Numbered from the stretch's first letter, positions 47,766 to 60,150 are shown. The stretch is DNA of 64,000 nucleotides from Chimonanthus salicifolius (GCA_013350335.1 CM023536.1:41548314-41612313), one strand, 5' to 3'. Notes: generated by a model not told the origin, from the sequence alone. A program made the numbers and translations.

Positions 47766-48684
47766 AGCTTCTATATCTGTCAGCATTTTCTTCTTTTCTG
47801 TCCCCTATTTTTGCTACAGCCTATTGCTTGACTCTTTTCTTCCCATTTTATACTAGACTTTTATTTCAGAAATAAGTGCAACAGTCTAATAAAGTCGTCA
47901 TTTTTGTTTCTAAAATTGCACTTTATTCTAGTGATTGGAAGGATCAAAAGGGGAAACAAATTGTATCAATGATGGCCCAAAATAAATTTGAACATTTATT
48001 GAGTGGTATCAGAATTGGCTCAAAACTAGGAATCCTATTGAAATTCAACCAGAGTTGAGTTACTTATACAAGTTCTCTCAAACTTGGAAAGTTGACTTAC
48101 TTGACATGGAATTGAGTCCACTTAGGTGAGTGACTCCTGATGATTATATCTTTAAGGGGAATATCTTTACTAGTTTCAATTTGTTGCTCATGTTTGATGC
48201 ATTGTGATTTGTTCGATATCCCCACCTCATATTAGAGGTGAGACTATTCCAAAAGATACACGAAACCACCTATAAATTTTGTATATCAAGTAAGTTTGGA
48301 AGGAGTCGAATCTAAAACCTCTTCTCTAATCTTAAAAGTTTAGACTAACTGAACCACCTACAAACTTATTCGACCATCTTACTCATACATTTTATTTCTT
48401 GAAATGTTAATCATTAATTCTTTTCCCTCTCTAGATCAATTATGAGTTCTCTGGAAGACACAATATGTTGCTTCATTGGCTATATAATGTTGGATAGTGA
48501 TTCTATTTATGAGGTCAAATCATATATTTTAAGAAGAAACGTCCGAATATCAATCTCATCATTTTTATAAATATTACATTCAACCCCCATCACTTGAACC
48601 AAGTTTTCATAAAATATGAGATCTCTAAACAGTTAGTTAAGAGATCTCTTGCATATCCATTTAGTCATATAGTTGAAGGCCTAA
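47691..48684. other. Intergenic, CT microsatellite, no gene
   Basis: A (CT)n run occupies 47732-47759. The rest is AT-rich without a domain on either strand. Confidence 0.5.
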
Positions 48685-49959
48685 GCTGCGTTTGGATGAG
48701 TGGTAAATTTTAGAGGGGTTACTCCGAGTAAAGGTCACCTTTGAGTCAGGGTGACCCTTGAACTGAAATTACTCTTATCTTGTTTGGTAATTGCAATGGT
48801 AAATTAAAAGCTTACTCTAAGGGCAAAAAATATTGTTTGGTAACTACAAGTAAGGATAACCTGATATATTAAATTTTGTTAGAAATTTTATAAAATATAA
48901 TTATTAAATAATATTCTTGAAGTAAATCCTAATAATATAACTTATAATATATCCATTTTTTTAAAAATATTTTTCATAATTATCATTTAAAATGAACACT
49001 TGCATTCTAACATTAAAAAAATAAATAAAGATTTTTTTAATATTAGTATTTTAAATCTCAATAAATGAATAAAAATATCAACATACCCCTTCATAAACAT
49101 TTATATTTTTTATTTTTAATATTATATGAATTTAATAAAAATATTAATTCTCATAAAATTGTTAATATGTCAGATTACCCCTACTTACAGTTACCCTACT
49201 CAAGGGTAACTCCTGGTAACCCCTATAAAATTTACCCCTCATCCAAATGCATCACGTTAAAAATATTGACACATTTTTAAAGTAAACTTCCAATAGAATA
49301 AATTGTTGATTACCCCAAAAGAGATTACCATGAACCTCAAACTCTTTCGGTGTTTCGAGACCCTATTGAAATTTGGACAGAATCACTCCTCAAAAATAGG
49401 ACATTTTGACAATTATGTTTCATAAAATTTTATTTTTAATTTTTATATTATATAAATTTAATAAAAATTATTAATTCTTATAAAATGATTAATATGTCAA
49501 ATTACCCCTACTTACAGTTACCCCTACTCAAGGGTAACCCCCGTAAAATTTACCCCTCATCCAAATATTATGTTTAAAATGTTGACACATTTTTAAAATA
49601 AACATCCAAGATAATAAATTGCTAATTACTCCGAAAGAATTACGATGAACTCTTTCGGAGTTTCGAGACCTTATCAAAATTTCGACAAAATCACCCCTTA
49701 AAAATAGGATATTTTGACAATTATGTTTTATAAAATTTCATTTTTATTATTTATATTAGATATTTTTAATAAAAATTAATTAATTCTCATAAAATTGTTA
49801 ATATGTCAATTTACCCCTACTTAGAATTACCCCTACTCAAGGGTAACCCTTGTAAAATTTACTCCTCATCGAAATGCATTATGTTGAAAATATTGACACA
49901 TTTTTACTATAAATATCAAAAAAAAAATTAAATTTCTAATTACTTGAAATATATTATTT

Positions 49960-50042
<83 letters not shown>

Positions 50043-50238
50043 AAAGATTTTAATTTTATAATATATAATTGATAAAGAGAGGAAGTTAAGGGGTATTGAG
50101 GGGTAGGGTATTGTGAATACCCCAACCTCCAAAGGGGTATTAAAAAATGAGATGAGGGGCAAATTTTTTAAAATTTACCCTCACCCCTTGTTACCAAACG
50201 AGGGTAAGAAGGGGTAAGAGGGGGGGTCCAAACGCAGC
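48685..50238. mobile_element. CTGCGTTTGGATG MITE-like element with tandem interior, copy B
   Basis: Left end GCTGCGTTTGGATGAGTGG; right end ..GGGGTCCAAACGCAGC, an 11-bp perfect inverted match (GCTGCGTTTGG). The interior has three diverged tandem units of about 300 bp (about 49090-49410, 49410-49700 and 49710-49950). Each contains TTGTTAATATGTCA-like, TTACCCCTACTTAC, CTCAAGGGTAAC and TTGACACATTTTTA. A (TA)n tract fills 49967-50039. No transposase frame. Same termini as 38650-39512. Confidence 0.75.
49967..50039. repeat. (TA)n microsatellite
   Basis: About 73 bases of TA interrupted once by TCTT. Confidence 0.95.
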
Positions 50239-50599
50239 CCTAGACTTTGGAGAAGTGGTAGATCATCATTAGAGGAACATGTGAAATAGTTATTTTGTAT
50301 TCCACTCGGCTCTAAAGGAGTGAAAAATGTATGAATTTTACATGTTTTGTTTTAACTTCAGATCCGCACTAATTGTGCTGAGACGAATACCCTAACTCTT
50401 TTAGCACTTCAGTAGTTAACTACTAACTACATCAGTAGATTTCTTTTTACAAAAATATATAGGAATTGATTTTTACTTGGACTTTTTATCAAAGTACACG
50501 AATTCCATTTTCTTATTTGAAATTCCTATTTTACCCACGATTGCATCCTTTTCCCCGTTTCTCATATTGCGGTGTTCCTCATTCCAAAGCCGCAGCTTC

Positions 50600-50940
50600 T
50601 ACCTTTCTCTCTCGCTTCCTTGATCTCTCCCTCTCTTCTCTTTCATCCTTCATCTTTCCCTCTCTTCCTTCGTCTCTCAGCTCTCTCTCTCGATTCCTTG
50701 ATCTCTCCCTCTCATCTTTCATCTTTCCCTCTCTTCCTTCGTCTCTCAACTCTCTCTCTCGCTTCCTTGATCTCTCCCTCTCTTGTCTCTCATCCTTCAT
50801 CTTTCCCTCTTTTCCTTCGTCTCTCAGTTCTCTCTCTCTCGCTTCCTTGATCTCTCCCTCTCTTCTTTCTCATCCTTCATCTTTCCCTCTCTTCCTTCGT
50901 CTCTCAGCTCTCTCTCTCTCTTCCTCGTCCTGTGTCTCAG
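50600..50940 (+). repeat. Pyrimidine minisatellite, four units of 69-80 bp
   Basis: TTCCTTGATCTCTCCCTCTC recurs at 50616, 50694, 50763 and 50843. Each is followed by CATCTTTCCCTCTCTTCCTT and CGTCTCTCA. Almost pure C/T on the + strand. The long open frames (LSSFIFPSLPSSLSSLS repeats) follow from the periodicity. Confidence 0.85.
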
Positions 50941-51126
50941 TTCTCTCTCGAATTTCTTGTTGTATTTGCTCGTAATGAGAGGGAAAATTTCTTTTTCTCT
51001 CTATATCTTTATCTTTTATATTTTATTTAATCTTCTCGTTATTGCAAATATTTTAATTTTTATAAAATCTTTTGTTAGCCCCAAGGTTTCAACCCATGAA
51101 TATTTGAGTGGTTTTGATGATAATGA

Positions 51127-51692
51127 TGTAAAACTAAACATGACCCACATTAAATTTGGGACTCCATATAGAAGATATTAAATTAAGGAAACTGTGTTTA
51201 AATGAGGAATATCTATTTTAGGAGAGTTCTAAAGGGGGTCAGTTTCCTATTTTGATGGAAAGTAAGAATGTAAAGTTCTAATTGCCTCAGGGGTACTCCC
51301 TCTGCCTATAAAAGGGTCTCTCTCCATAATTGTACATTAACTTAAGCCAATCCTAGTGTCTAAAAAAACTATTCACGAAATTGGGAGAGGGCATTAATGA
51401 GGCAAGAGACAGAAACTCCAAGGTGGGTGTTTTCTCATATTTTTGGACTTCAGGAAGTATTGATATATTAAAAGGAAGATCAGATTTCATCTTCTTCATC
51501 AATGGATCCAAGTATGTCTTATGATTATTACGTTAATAATTTCCGCAGTAAGATTGATCAGTGTTTCAAGCATTAATCGATTCACATCTTGTGGTTATGT
51601 TGTTCGGGTATGTCGAACATTAAGCTTAATGATGAATGAATGTACGATTGATTCTCAATCAATAAACTCTGATATTATGATGAAGTATTACA
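51127..51692 (+). repeat. Copia 5' LTR
   Basis: 566 bp, TGTAAAAC to TTACA. TATAAAAG at 51307-51314 is the likely promoter TATA box, and CAATAAACTC near 51660 a possible poly(A) signal. Confidence 0.95.
51307..51314 (+). promoter_or_regulatory. TATA box in copia 5' LTR
   Basis: TATAAAAG within GCCTATAAAAGGGTCTC; the same site is preserved in the 3' LTR at 57005-57012. Confidence 0.7.
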
Positions 51693-51693
51693 T

Positions 51694-51708
51694 GTGGCAT
51701 TAAGAGCC
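51694..51708 (+). other. Degenerate primer-binding site
   Basis: GTGGCATTAAGAGCC resembles TGGTATCAGAGCC and lies one base after the 5' LTR. Confidence 0.6.
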
Positions 51709-52430
51709 TATTTCATAGGATTTTGGATCTCAAGGAAGAAGACGACCCTTTATAAATTTAAAGTTTATAGATTTTAAAATTATGAATTTAAAATTGTATA
51801 GATTATAGTTTTTAAAGTTATGAATCTTAAAATTTTATGAATTTTAAGATTATGATCTTATTGACTTAAAATCCAAGGGTTTTCCCTTTTATGTTTTTGG
51901 AAAACTAATAATGAGCAAAGCCATTATGCTGGACTTAATACCATATTATAATACGATTTAGTTAGTCACCAAAGTGACCGAATCGGAATGTATTTGAACA
52001 TCAGGTCATATAATTGTGGTCCAATACTCTTCCTAAGTGTCGGACAATAATGATTTTGCTAATCGCGATCCCTAATCATAGAGATATTAGGTTGGTCCAA
52101 AGGTGCACCGTTCCGAGTGGTTAACGGACTGGGGTAGAATGATTGTCGGGTACTTGTGGTTGGTATTTGTCCGGATACCCAAAGGTGGCGGCGGTATTTG
52201 ACCACTTGTATTTTATTGGTCAGTTCTATCGGTGACTGAGAATCACCATAATGAAATAGTATGCCATAAGATTACCCAAAGGTGGATCCGGTAATATTGT
52301 TTACTAATGTTGATTGTTTATGTGTTTCAAATAAGTTTAACTCATAGTGTAATGTAAGTAAGCATGAAATTATGTAATTTTTGCAGCATCTCTTCCTATT
52401 AGACTGCATTCATAAATTTCTGTTGTTCCA

Positions 52431-53100
52431 ATGTTGACTGGACTTAATTTCTCTTAATGGAAAGAACAAGTTGAGTTTCACCTCAGTGTGCTTGATCTTG
52501 ACAAAGCATTAATTTCTGATAAGCCTACTATTATAGGCACAAATACTACTTCTGAGAAAAAGTTTTATGAAGTATGGATCAGGTCAAATAGACTCAGCCT
52601 TATGTTTATACGCATAACGGTGGCAAATAATATCAAGACTTCGCTACCAAAAACTAAAAGTGCTAAGGAATACCTCCAAAATATTGAAAATAAATTCAAA
52701 ACAGCAGACAAGTCCTTAGCAGGGGCACTTATAGCCAAGCTGACCACCATTAAGTGTGATGGAAACCGTGGCATGTATGAGCACATAACGGAGATGACAA
52801 ATATTGCTGCTCAGCTGAAGAATATAGGGATGAGTGTTGATGATACTTTTCTTATCCAATTCATTCTGAATTCTCTGCCTCCTTAGTATGGGCCATTTCA
52901 AATAAATTACAATACTATGAAAGATAAATGGCAAGTAAATGAACTGTAAACGTATGCTTATTCAAGAGGAGGGCAGACTTAAGCAGATGGAACATTACTC
53001 ACTCCATCTAACACATCAAGAACCCAGTAAAAAAAGAGGATGGAAGCCCAAGAAATTTAATAAAGCCGGAAAGAAACCATTTGAGTCCAGTACGTCTTCA
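52431..53100 (+). pseudogene. Copia gag
   Basis: An ATG at 52431 opens MLTGLNFS, then a stop at 52455, then WKEQVEFHLSVLDLDKAL and, after a long open stretch, SAKEYLQNIENKF, LTTIKCDGNRGMYEHITEM and IQFILNSLPP. This is the copia gag (UBN2-like) fold. A stop follows PP where homologues read xYGPF. Basic residues near 53030 and a zinc-knuckle-like CKK-stop-GHLQKDC at about 53140 mark the nucleocapsid end; one Cys-region codon is a stop. Confidence 0.85.
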
Positions 53101-53254
53101 GGGACTCAAAGTTAGGGGACAGGTAGTGTGAGGTCCAACTTCTGTAAGAAATAAGGGCACTTACAGAAAGATTGCCATAAAAGAAGATCGTGGTTCGAAA
53201 AGAAAGGTAACCATTCTATTTCTGTATGTTTCGAATCTAACCTCACTGAAGTTT

Positions 53255-53838
53255 TCTTTAACACTTGGTGGCTTGATTCTGGGGCTACAACTGATGCTTC
53301 TAATACGATGTAGGGATATCTTACGACCCGGACCATCGATCCAAATAAATCCTTCATTTACATAGGAAACCGATAAAAGTTGCCAGTTGAAGCCATAAGG
53401 ACTTACCGTCTTTTCCTCGATACTGATCATTACTTAGATTTATTTTATTGTCTTTATGTTCCTTCTATTGTCAGAAACCTTATTTCAATTTCCAAACTTA
53501 ATGTTAATGGTTATTATTCCAAATTTGAATATAATGCCTTCAGTTTGTTTAAAGGGCTTTCTTTTATTGTATCTGGATTATTGATTGATAACCTTTACTA
53601 TTTAAAGCTTGATTCCTTTATTAATTCTGTCCTAACGTTGCATCATAATGTTGGTATTAAACTTGGATTGATTAATGAAAATTCCTCCATTTTGTGGTAT
53701 AAACGTTTGGGACATATATCCCGCGAAAGAATTGAAAGATTGGTAAAAGATGGGATTCTCTTAGATCTTAATTTTACTAATTTAGGTGTGTGTGTGGAGT
53801 GCATTAAAGGAAAGCAGACCAAACACACTAAGAAATGA
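53255..53838 (+). pseudogene. Copia protease and GAG-pre-integrase
   Basis: NTWWLDSGATTDASNTM contains the aspartic protease site DSGA. YVPSIVRNLISISKL and LWYKRLGHISRERIERLVKD belong to the GAG-pre-integrase domain, followed by CVECIKGKQTKHTKK. Stops at about 53312 and 53376 interrupt it, and TGA at 53836-53838 separates it from integrase. Confidence 0.9.
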
Positions 53839-53865
53839 GCCACAAAATCTGAAGGGCTACTTAAG

Positions 53866-54741
53866 TTGATCTATACTGATATTTGTGGCTCATTTGATGT
53901 TCCATCTTTTGGTGGAAAGACCTATTTTATCACCTTTATTGACGATTTTTTTCATTATGGTTATATTTATATGTTGCATGATAAATCTCAAGCAGTTAAC
54001 ACGAAAGAGATATTTATCACTGAAATTGAAAGACAATTAAATAGAAAGGTGAAAGTCATAAGGTCAGATAAAGGTGGTGAATATTATAATAGATATGATG
54101 AAACAGGTCAACATCCGGGGCCTTTTGCTAGACTAATTGAAGGTCACAGTATAATTGCACAATACACGATGCCCAATACGCCTCAGCAGAATGGTGTTGC
54201 TGAAAGCCGTAATGGCACACTTGTGGATATGGTTAGGAGTATGTTATGTAATAGCACTGTACCCATTATGTTGTGGATGTATACATTAAGAAACGCAATA
54301 TACTTGCTTAATCAGATTCCTAGTAAGTCAGTTCCTAAGACTCCTTTTGAACTGTGTACGAGAAGGAAACCTAGTTTGAGACACCTGCATGTTTGGAGCT
54401 GTCCTGAAGAAGCAAAAATTTATAATCCACAGGAAATAAAACTTGATGAACGGACAATCAATGGTTACTTCATTGATTACCCTGAGAAGTCCAAAGGGTG
54501 CAGGTTCTATTATCCGAACCATAGTGTGAGAATTGTGGAGACCGATAATACTAGATTTATTGAAAATTGTGAGGTTAGTGGGAGTGATGTAATGAAAAAC
54601 GTCAGTGTGCAAGAAATAGGGGTACAAGTCCCTATACCCCTAACTTCAGAAATTGTTGTGCCTAATGTTACTGAACAACCTGATGAAAAACACCTGAATG
54701 ATGAATTGTTTCATGACGAAACCATTACCAATAATGAATAG
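53866..54741 (+). pseudogene. Copia integrase
   Basis: This is a 291-codon open stretch: IYTDICGSFDVPSFGGKTYF, FITFIDDFFHYGYIYML, KVIRSDKGGEYYNRYDETGQ, HSIIAQYTMPNTPQQNGVAE and LHVWSCPEEAKIYNPQE. The DDE residues can be placed as D (TDICG), D (RSDKGGEY) and E (NGVAE). It is the longest intact piece of the element. Confidence 0.95.
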
Positions 54742-54779
54742 ATTGTGGAACAACCAAAAGAAATAGCATTAAAAAGATC

Positions 54780-55900
54780 TGAAAGACAAAGGAGACCTGC
54801 TATTTTGGATGACTATGTGGTATATCTATAAGAATTGGAATATGATTTAGGGGCTATTAAGGAACCGGTCACTTATGAAGAAGCCATAGAATGTGATGAT
54901 TCTAGTAAATGGTTAGACGCCATGAAAGATAAACTAAAGTCCATGGCCCAGGATGAAGTGTAGGATCTAGTAGAATTGCCTCAGGGATGCCTGAAACTTT
55001 GATTTAAGTGGATCTTTAAGACCAAACAAGACTCTAAGGGCAATATCGAATAATATAAAGCAAGACTTGTGGCCAAAGGGTTTACTATAAAGTGACCTTC
55101 TCTCCTGTATCTAGAAAGGACTCTTTTAGAATCAATATGACTTTGGTGGCTCATTATGATTTGGAGCTTCACCAAATGGATGTTAAAACCGCATTTTTGA
55201 ATGGTAGTTTAGATGAAGAAGTGTATATGGAACAACCTAAAGGATTCTCCATAGAGGGTAAGGAACATATGGCATACAAATTAAAGAAATCAGTTTATAG
55301 CCTTAAGCAAGCCTCCAAGCAATAGTACCTTAAGTTCAATGATACCATTACCTCATTCGGTTTTAAAGAAAACACCGTTGATCGGTGTATATATATGAAA
55401 GTCAGTGGGAGTAAGTTTATCCTTCTGATATTATATGTTAATGATATTTTGTTTGCCACTAATGATCATGGTATGATGTTTGAAACCAAGAAGTATGTCT
55501 CCAATAATTTTGAAATGAAAGATATGTGAGAGGCAACGTACGTGATTAGAATAGAGATATTCCGTGAGAGAACACGTGGTGTGTTAGGGCTGTCTCAGAA
55601 AGGCCACATAGAAAGAATATTAGAGAGATTCGGTATGCAAAATTGTTCCTATCAAGATGCCCCTATTCAGAAAGGAGATAAATTTAGCTTAAATCAATGT
55701 CTGCATAATGAACTTGAAAAGAAACAAATGGAGGGATTCCTTATGCCTCAGTTGTAGGTAGCCTGATGTATGCGCAGACCTGCACCAGACCCGATATTAG
55801 TTTTGCTGTTAGTATGCTGGGGAGATATCAAAGCAACCTTGGAATGGATCACTGGAAAGTTGCAAAGAATGTAATGAGGTATTTACAGGGTACTGAAAAC
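54780..55900 (+). pseudogene. Copia reverse transcriptase
   Basis: Across stops it gives EPVTYEEAIECDDSSKWLDA, FKWIFKTKQDSKGNIE, LHQMDVKTAFLNGSLDEEVY, YKLKKSVYSLKQASKQ and LILYVNDILFATNDH. The usual YVDD is YVND, removing a metal-binding Asp. Stops occur at about 54832, 54961, 55000, 55050, 55323 and 55527, with a frame change near 55090. Confidence 0.95.
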
Positions 55901-55919
55901 TTCATACTTACATTTAAGA

Positions 55920-56416
55920 GGTCCGATAATCTCGAGATCATTGGCTACTCAGATTCGGATTTTGTAGTTGCATTGATAGTAGAAAGTCAACGTTTGATTA
56001 TTTATTCATTATAGCTGGCGGAGCAATATCATGGAAAAGTTCCAAACATTCTATCACTACAACATCAACCATGGAAGCAGAATTTGTTACGTACTATGAA
56101 GCCATTGTTCAAGGAATGTAGCTGCGGAACTTTATCTCAGGACTTGGAATTGTCGACAGCAGTTGCCAAGCTGCTGAGAATTTACTTTGATAATTCTGCA
56201 GCAATATTCTTCTCTAAGAACAACAAATATTCAAATGAATTGAAATACATGGAATTGAAGTACTCTGTCGTGAAAAAAGAAGTTCAGAAACAGACGGTGT
56301 CTATTGAGCACATTAGTACTTTACTTATGGTGGCAGATCCGTTGACTAAGGGATTACCTATAAAGACCTTTAAGGAACATGCCAATAGAATGGGTCTTGA
56401 ACGTAATCTATTATGA
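55920..56416 (+). pseudogene. Copia RNase H
   Basis: LEIIGYSDSDFVVALIVESQ matches the copia GYSDADWAG block. DNSAAIFFSKNNKYSNELKY and VSIEHISTLLMVADPLTKGL complete the domain. A stop at about 56012 and a frameshift break it. Confidence 0.9.
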
Positions 56417-56827
56417 TGTAATTATGTATTTTGAACTGCATTATGAATAAATGTGCACTATTTAACATTTAAGTACTCATATATGCGTTTCTGATTATTG
56501 TTCAAATCTATTATTGTTATGTATATACATTATGTGTGTTTATTTTAACACTAACAGGAATAGTCATTATGTTATGACACATATGTGGACCATTATGAAT
56601 AATCTCTCATCTAAGGGCTATGCTAGGTAGGTCACTTGTGTTGTAGTAATTGAAGGAATCATGTCGGGATAAGATGATGTGCAACTGCCATTGCTCGCAC
56701 TTGTGGTTTGTTTAGTATTAGCATTATGATGTTGACCGCATTATGTTGTTAATACAGTTTACGTATACACCTTATGATATACCTGTTTTAAATCTCATGA
56801 AGTATAAATGTGGGCCAAGTGAGAGAA

Positions 56828-57391
56828 TGTAAAACTAAACATGACCCACATTAAATTTGGGGCTCAACATAGAGGATATTATATTAGGGAAACTGTATTT
56901 AAATGAAGAAGATCTATTTTAGGAGAAGTTAAGGGGGTCAGTTTCCTATTTTGATGGAAAGTAAGAATGTAAAGTTTTAATTGCCTAGGGGTCCTCCATT
57001 TGCCTATAAAAGGGTCTCTCTCCATAATTATTCATCAACTTAAGCCAACCCTAGTGTCTAAAAATACTATTCACGAAATTGGGAGAGGGCATTAAGGAGG
57101 CAAGAGGCAGAAACTCCAAGGTGAGTATTTTCTCATGTTTTTGGACTTCAAGAAGTATTGACATATTAAAGGGATGATCAGATCTCACTCTTCTTCATCA
57201 ATGGATCCAGGTATGTCTTATGATTATTACGTTAATGATTTCCGCATTAAGATTGATCAGTGTTTCAAGCATTAATCGGTTCACATCTTGTGGTTATGTT
57301 GTTCGGGTATGTTGAACATTAAGTTTAATGATGAATGAATGTACGATTGATTCTCAGTCAATAAACTCTGATATTATGATGAAGTATTACA
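56828..57391 (+). repeat. Copia 3' LTR
   Basis: 564 bp, matching 51127-51692, preceded by purine-rich AAGTGAGAGAA. Confidence 0.95.
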
Positions 57392-58813
57392 AATGAAGCC
57401 ATTGTCGAACTATACTGATATTTTTGTATAAGCATAATGATTATAAGTGTAGGCTCAAAGAAGATTTATAGGGTTTTGAAGGAGATATGTATTGGATATC
57501 AAGAAATCCTACACAAGCCAATGTTTGAGATTGACAGTAAGCAGCCAAAGCATTGAAGATCAAGTTTGTTTGTCTAGTGTTAGATCATGAGTATTTAGGA
57601 ATTTACTTGTAAAGTTAGTTAATGATTGAACACCATGGATCAACCTGACTAACAGAAAAATCTTTGTGGACTTAAAAAGAGACTTATGTTTGCAGAGACT
57701 GAAATTAGATCGAAACTTGGTCTAGTCAACTGAATCTATACAAGAAAAATTTCTGCAAGTCTCAGAAAATATCGGATGACCATTATGATTGTCTAATTGA
57801 CCAAATTGCTACAGAATGTTTAGAGTTCATTCTCGGATAAAAGCGATTGCCCGATATACAGAGTGGGCGATTGATATGCTCGATCACAATGTTCAAATTA
57901 GGAACATTCGGTCTATCAAAAGTTAGAATGGTTGATCGAATTTAAAGAAATGGCTCTTTTGCAAAGCATTTAATATTGTTCCCAACAGCCATATTTCCAT
58001 TTAATCCAATCCTCTCCAACTACTACTGTTGATTGAAATTGAAATTTCAAATCTTCTAAATGCTCAAAAGCCCAAAATCACCTTTACATTCTTCTTGAGC
58101 CATTATTTTTTGTTGATTGAGTAACTCCTAGACTTTATTATTTTCATACTCTTGTGAGTTATTCAAGTGTGCTTCAAGTGTATTTATTATTCTTCTCTTG
58201 AGATCACATTTGTAAAGGGTTAGTGATACTCTATTGAAGAAGAAGAGTGACTTCTACTTCAGACATTGAAAAGTGGGTCAATCGTCCACCTGTAAGAGAG
58301 AGCTTTGTGATGGTTTCCTATTCTCCTGTAAGAAGAGAGTTTAGTGGATTTCAAACCTCAAGCAGAGCTTTTGAGGTGAGGACGTAGACGAGAGTGTTGA
58401 ACCTCGTTAAAATCATCGAGATCAATTTCTCCATTTCTTCTCATCTCCTCTATTTATTTGCTTTCATTCATTTCAATTTCCTTTTTGCTTTCAATTTGTA
58501 TAATTAATAAAAAGGTGGAAAAATATGCTATAAGACACAATTCACCACCCTATTGGGTCATTCTTTGGGCAACATCTTTAATTCTTAATAAATATCAAAT
58601 CGACAACTATAGATTGAAATCTTAATGAGTCACATGCACTTTCTTACTTTTAATTTCTATTTTCATTTCTTTTTTTTCAGATTTTAATTTTTTTGTCAAA
58701 TATTTAATTCCTCACGAACATCAAATCAACAACTATGGATTGAAATCTTGCATGAGTTTTAATTTCTATATTATTGTTGTTGTTGTTGTTATTGTATGCG
58801 TTGAATTTAAAGT

Positions 58814-59140
58814 TTGATTATTTTTATTTTTTGTGTCGTCTTTTCTAGAAGGGAAGATTGGAATGGCCAAAACGTTGGAACATTCAGATTAAAATTGAAA
58901 AATGGAATGGATACCGGAATGAATTTGACAACTATAGTTTGCATATGTTGTCGATTATGGTTCAAGCCGTTGAAAACATCCAAGTCTGTCAATATCACAT
59001 GCCAGAATTCCTATCTTTGTCTCCTACTACTTCTTCGCCTTTGGATCAACTGTGGCACGTCGATTTTATCGTGTACTCTGCTCCATCACATCTACCGTTA
59101 ATTTGCTTCTACTACATTAGATGAAATCATCCAACCATTT
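58814..59140 (+). other. Open frame of unknown nature before an LTR
   Basis: Two overlapping frames (starting KRWNIQIKIEKWNGYRNEF, or the alternative DTGMNLTTIVCICCRLW) have no recognisable domain. They sit upstream of a polypurine/LTR start at 59199 and may be the degenerate 3' end of a retroelement. I do not regard this as a gene. Confidence 0.25.
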
Positions 59141-59198
59141 GATCATTAAGTTAAATAAATTCAAACTCGAGTGGTAGACCTACTAAAGTTTGAGGGGG

Positions 59199-59422
59199 TG
59201 TTAAGATATATTATTTAAATTATAATGAGATAATTTAGATTATGACAAGATTATGCATAGATAGTGACGGGATTGTGCATATCTCTCAATTTCGTTGTTA
59301 GAATCATGAGTTATCTTTAAAATAGTATAGTATCGATTAAGATGTATCAATGTAGGCTCTAATTCAGTAGAATAATATGAGAAATAATAAAATAATTTTG
59401 TTGTTTCTCTCATTTTCTAACA
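59199..59422 (+). repeat. Short LTR-like remnant with polypurine tract
   Basis: AAGTTTGAGGGGG directly precedes TGTTAAGATATATTATTT, and the segment ends CATTTTCTAACA. The TG..CA limits and the GGGGG tract fit a copia 3' LTR of 224 bp. No partner LTR or coding region is visible. Confidence 0.5.
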
Positions 59423-60150
59423 ATTAGATACCTCTAGAAGCTATACAACTAAGTTAAAAGCTAGCAAAAATAGAATTTTAAATTCTTTGGATTGTATGGA
59501 TTCATTTAATTCCCAGAGAGGCCAAACAAGTTGCTCAGAGTCTCGCAACCTTCACCTATTAACACTGCACATCTTAGTCCTCCCACCTAACATTATGATG
59601 TGGCCAAAAAAAGCTCAACCATGCTAAATGAAATTCATGACGACCCATTAGAGGCTGGTGGGGCTAATATGAATTTATTTGTTGACATTTTACTTCAAAT
59701 ACACCGAAGAATCGATGGTGGAAAGAGAGAACCTGTTGAAGACATTCATGCTGAAATTGTATTGGATTATTTGGACCTAGGTAGACTTCTCTACCCATGA
59801 CCCATACCCAAGTCAAATACCCTCCACCTTTGACCATGTATAAAGCCATTCATGCAACGTAAAACCCTTGCAAAAATACCCATTTAAAAATGCAATGCAC
59901 AATACAAATCATGCAAAAACCAAAAAGGAATTAACGTGTGAAAATCTTGCATAAAGATCTTGCAAGTTGCATGGCAATTGTGAAAGCACGGTGGAAAAGA
60001 TATGCAAGATCATGCAAGATATAGTGGAAAATACTTGGAAAAGATGTACAACACAAACGAAAAAGTCCCTTGGGAAAGGATCTTTATTCCTAGTATTGTT
60101 TGAGTGGAAACCATCTATGAAAGTTCTCGAGTGCTAGAGCCCTATTGTCT
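59423..60150. other. Unassigned
   Basis: A 66-codon + strand frame at 59600-59800 (PLEAGGANMNLFVDILLQIH..) matches nothing I know. TTGCAAG/CATGCAAGAT words repeat at 59870-60030. No other structure. Confidence 0.3.

Larger units (their letters stand above)
51127..57391 (+). mobile_element. Ty1/copia retrotransposon, structurally complete, coding dead
   Basis: LTRs 51127-51692 and 56828-57391 both read TGTAAAAC...TATTACA. A 5-bp target duplication AATGA flanks the element (51122-51126 and 57392-57396). A primer-site-like TGGCATTAAGAGCC follows the 5' LTR, and AAGTGAGAGAA precedes the 3' LTR. Pol order is gag, protease, integrase, RT, RNase H, as in copia. Many in-frame stops and some shifts separate the pieces. 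The RT catalytic block reads YVND rather than YVDD. The LTRs differ about every 12-15 bases over the first 120 bp, so the insertion is not recent. Confidence 0.95.
51040..58480 (+). mobile_element. Probable older LTR (Sirevirus/copia-like) split by the 51127-57391 copia
   Basis: After removing the younger element, the flanks join as GGTTTTGATGATAATGAAGCCATTG and continue to about 58440 with AGTGTTGAACCTCGTTAAAA. A GTTTTGATGATAAC start and a GAACC(T/A)CGTTAAA end are familiar from LTRs of large plant copia elements of the SIRE group. No coding sequence supports this, so it is tentative. Confidence 0.35.

Noticed and set aside
50466..51181. Long + strand frames with SLSSFIFPSLPSSL repeats
   Set aside because: They are generated by the 69-80-bp C/T minisatellite; two overlapping phases give the same pattern.
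58858..59124. Novel host gene MEWPKRWNIQ..
   Set aside because: No homology I recognise, overlapping open frames, and it directly precedes a polypurine tract and LTR, so retroelement debris is the simpler reading.
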